14,910 nucleotides of DNA from Planctomycetota bacterium. Its GTDB lineage: Bacteria > Planctomycetota > Phycisphaerae > UBA1845 > PWPN01. This document shows positions 13,448-14,910 of this stretch, in pieces (the stretch's first letter is position 1; each line of letters begins with the position of its first letter). Position numbers and translations under genes: made by a program. Below the pieces are notes generated by a model. It was not told where the DNA came from. It did not search any database and was given only the letters and a program-made list of their open reading frames with translations. The stretch lies in assembly GCA_016209665.1 (NCBI GenBank), contig JACQVT010000549.1:1-14910 (forward strand). The letters are read 5' to 3'.

Positions 13448-14635
13448 ATGCAGGACATTCTGGAAGGGTTCATTCGTGACGTGACGCCCGAGATGGTCGA
13501 GTTCAGGAGGGAACTGCACGCCCATCCGGAACTGGCGTTCAAGGAACACGAGACAGCCAAGCGCATCCGGGCCCGGCTGGCGAAGGTGCCGGGACTCAAG
13601 GTGCTGCCGCCGCTGATCGAGACCGACGTTGTCGCCATCCTGAACGCCGACCGGCCCGGGCGGTGCATCGCCTTGCGGGCGGACATCGACGCCCTGCCCA
13701 TCGAGGAGGAAACGGGCGTACCCTACCAGTCCACCGCACGGGGCGTCATGCACGCCTGCGGCCACGACGGGCACACGGCCACGCTGCTGGGTACGGTCAT
13801 GGTGCTGGCCCGCATGGCCGATGAGTTGCCGGGTAAGGTGAAGTTCATCTTCCAGCCCGCCGAGGAAGTCGGCGGAGGCGGCGGCGTGCTGTGCGAACGC
13901 GGCGTCCTCGACTCGCCCAAGGTGGACGCGGCGGTCGCCATGCACGGCTGGCCGTTCGAGCCCGTAGGCAGCATCGCCATCCGCTCCGGCTGGGTGATGG
14001 CGGCGAGCAACCCGTTCACTATTACCGTGCAGGGCCTGGGCAGCCACGGGGCCTATCCGCACCGCGGCATCGACCCCATCGTGGCGTCGGCCCACATCAT
14101 CACCGCCTTGCAGACCATCGTGGCCCGCACCGTCGACCCGCAGGATGCCGCCGTCGTCACCATCGGCCAGATCAGCGCCGGAGTGGCCGAGAACGTCATC
14201 CCGCCGCGGGCGACGATGTCGGGCACGATGCGCTATACGCGGACCGACCTGGGCGGGCAGCTTCGGGAACGCCTGTGCCGGATCGTCGAGCACACCGCCC
14301 AAGCCCACGGCGCGACCGCCAAAGTCGACATCGAGGACGGCTACCCGCCCATGTACAATGACGAGAAGCTAAGCGACCTGGTCGAGAAGATCGGCCGCGA
14401 GGTGCTGGGCGACGCCAATGTGGTCACCAAGGTGCCCGTCAGCATGGGCGTCGAGGACTTCGCCTACTACGCCCAGAAGGTGCCGGCGACGATGTTCAGA
14501 CTGGGCGTGCGTCCGCCCGACCGCGACTCGTACCCCGCCCTGCACAACCCGCAGTTCAACTTCAACGATGATGCCCTGCCCATCGGCATCCGGATGTTCG
14601 GTGAGGTGACGCAGCGATTCCTGCGGGGGGAATGA
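13448..14635 (+). CDS. M20 family metallopeptidase / amidohydrolase
   Basis: The 395-aa product belongs to the M20D group (hippurate hydrolase, N-acyl-L-amino-acid and IAA-amino-acid amidohydrolases). These cytoplasmic two-metal enzymes split N-acyl amino acids or short peptides. Motifs: FRRELHAHPELAFKE at 19-33, ALRADIDALPIEE (75-87), MHACGHDGHTA with metal ligands Cys104 and His106 (101-111), and QPAEE with Glu139 and Glu140. AMHGWP (His166) follows, and the C-terminal PALHNPQFNF has the last histidine. The lid domain in between begins near GSHGAYPHRGIDPI. Length is typical. ATG at 13448 is chosen: a GAGG core lies just upstream and the family begins here; a GTG at 13412 would add 12 unrelated residues. 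No signal peptide is seen. The exact acyl substrate cannot be told. Confidence 0.93.
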   Translation: MQDILEGFIRDVTPEMVEFRRELHAHPELAFKEHETAKRIRARLAKVPGLKVLPPLIETDVVAILNADRPGRCIALRADIDALPIEEETGVPYQSTARGVMHACGHDGHTATLLGTVMVLARMADELPGKVKFIFQPAEEVGGGGGVLCERGVLDSPKVDAAVAMHGWPFEPVGSIAIRSGWVMAASNPFTITVQGLGSHGAYPHRGIDPIVASAHIITALQTIVARTVDPQDAAVVTIGQISAGVAENVIPPRATMSGTMRYTRTDLGGQLRERLCRIVEHTAQAHGATAKVDIEDGYPPMYNDEKLSDLVEKIGREVLGDANVVTKVPVSMGVEDFAYYAQKVPATMFRLGVRPPDRDSYPALHNPQFNFNDDALPIGIRMFGEVTQRFLRGE

Positions 14636-14669
14636 CCGAACAAGCTGGGTCGAGGTCCGACAGCGATGA

Positions 14670-14693
14670 TGTGGGACCGCCATCTTGCCGGTC
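14670..14693 (-). repeat. Dispersed palindromic repeat, diverged copy C
   Basis: On the minus strand the segment reads GACCGGCAAGATGGCGGTCC then CACA. It keeps the GACCGGC start and the GGTCCCAC end of copy B (6657-6686) but has a different centre. The dyad GGACCG (14674-14679) / CGGTCC (14689-14694) is intact around a nine-base loop. It lies between the convergent M20 and Uma2-like genes and could also help end transcription. Confidence 0.55.
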
Positions 14694-14751
14694 CGATTGG
14701 ATCGGCTTTCGAGCCACTCGGCGGGCCCGGAGACCGCCCATCAGCAACCAT

Positions 14752-14910
14752 TCATGCCGGAAACGTCCGCCGGACGCGCTCCAGGTCCAACTCGAATCCC
14801 GGTAGGGCCGCGCTGGCGAGCCTGTCGCCGACGGGTTCAACGGCTACGAAACGGCCGTCGTGCAGGCGGTAGAAGGTCATCTCGCGTCGCTCCGGATCGA
14901 TGATCCAGTA
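14752..14910 (-). CDS. Uma2-family (DUF820) protein, C-terminal fragment
   Basis: Reading the minus strand from the window edge gives 52 residues to a TGA at 14754-14752. They begin YWIIDPERREMTFYRL, then DGRFVAVEPVGDRL and LPGFELDLERV. The YW(I/L)(I/V)DP strand, followed by a sheet and a final LPGF-LD segment, is the typical C-terminus of Uma2 proteins. These have a PD-(D/E)XK nuclease fold and are numerous in Planctomycetota and Cyanobacteria; their cellular role is not known. The catalytic core and start lie outside the window. The gene converges with the M20 gene, with repeat copy C between them. The call rests on these short motifs only. Confidence 0.7.
   Translation of the reverse strand, partial: YWIIDPERREMTFYRLHDGRFVAVEPVGDRLASAALPGFELDLERVRRTFPA

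Noticed and set aside
13217..14308. N-terminal extension of the permease frame
   Set aside because: Antisense to the M20 gene; the NupG-like alignment begins at 13216.

Overview
The window is GC-rich bacterial chromosome, most consistent with a Planctomycetota bacterium (possibly the Phycisphaerae side). The clues are a PEP-CTERM protein with a CHRD domain, a free-standing MetRS-type tRNA-binding domain, a Uma2-family end fragment, many genes without a strong Shine-Dalgarno, and short GC palindromes scattered between and inside genes. This placement is inference from gene content; there is no rRNA in the window. I recognise no phage, insertion sequence, CRISPR array, toxin-antitoxin or defence operon.

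Layout. 1-240 is the 3' end of dapB (lysine/peptidoglycan precursor synthesis), whose stop codon lies inside a nine-copy heptamer array (221-283). A hairpin follows (325-370). On the minus strand is a secreted CHRD/PEP-CTERM protein (495-995). On the plus strand come a 116-aa tRNA-binding domain protein (1296-1646), then rplM and rpsI (L13, S9) behind a good promoter at 1643-1670, an intrinsic terminator (2841-2874), and argC and argJ, which overlap by one base. ArgC and ArgJ are steps of arginine synthesis. A purine/pyrimidine mirror region (5114-5264) separates argJ from a convergent Tat-exported metallophosphoesterase (5265-6245, minus).

From 6492 to 11907 four plus-strand genes form a probable operon: an RlmN/Cfr-family radical SAM methyltransferase, a class III-type PPK2 polyphosphate kinase, a 760-aa secreted glycosidase-like protein, and a class I mannose-6-phosphate isomerase. 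The last two suggest polysaccharide and mannose handling. A NupG-like nucleoside permease (11969-13216, minus) and an M20 amidohydrolase (13448-14635, plus) are transcribed divergently from back-to-back promoters in a 231-bp gap. The right edge holds the C-terminus of a Uma2-family protein (14752-14910, minus).

The most unusual signal is a family of short palindromic repeats (core like GACCGGC-N5-GCCGGTC followed by a CCCAC-type tail). One copy is in the rplM leader (1756-1785), one lies in frame inside the rlmN-like gene (6657-6686, residues 56-65), and a diverged one follows the M20 gene (14670-14693). A larger, perfect 26-bp-arm nested palindrome of similar style is at 6388-6451. They look like Planctomycetota counterparts of REP or Rickettsia palindromic elements. 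I found no convincing new multi-gene system; the genes themselves are mostly ordinary housekeeping and metabolic genes.
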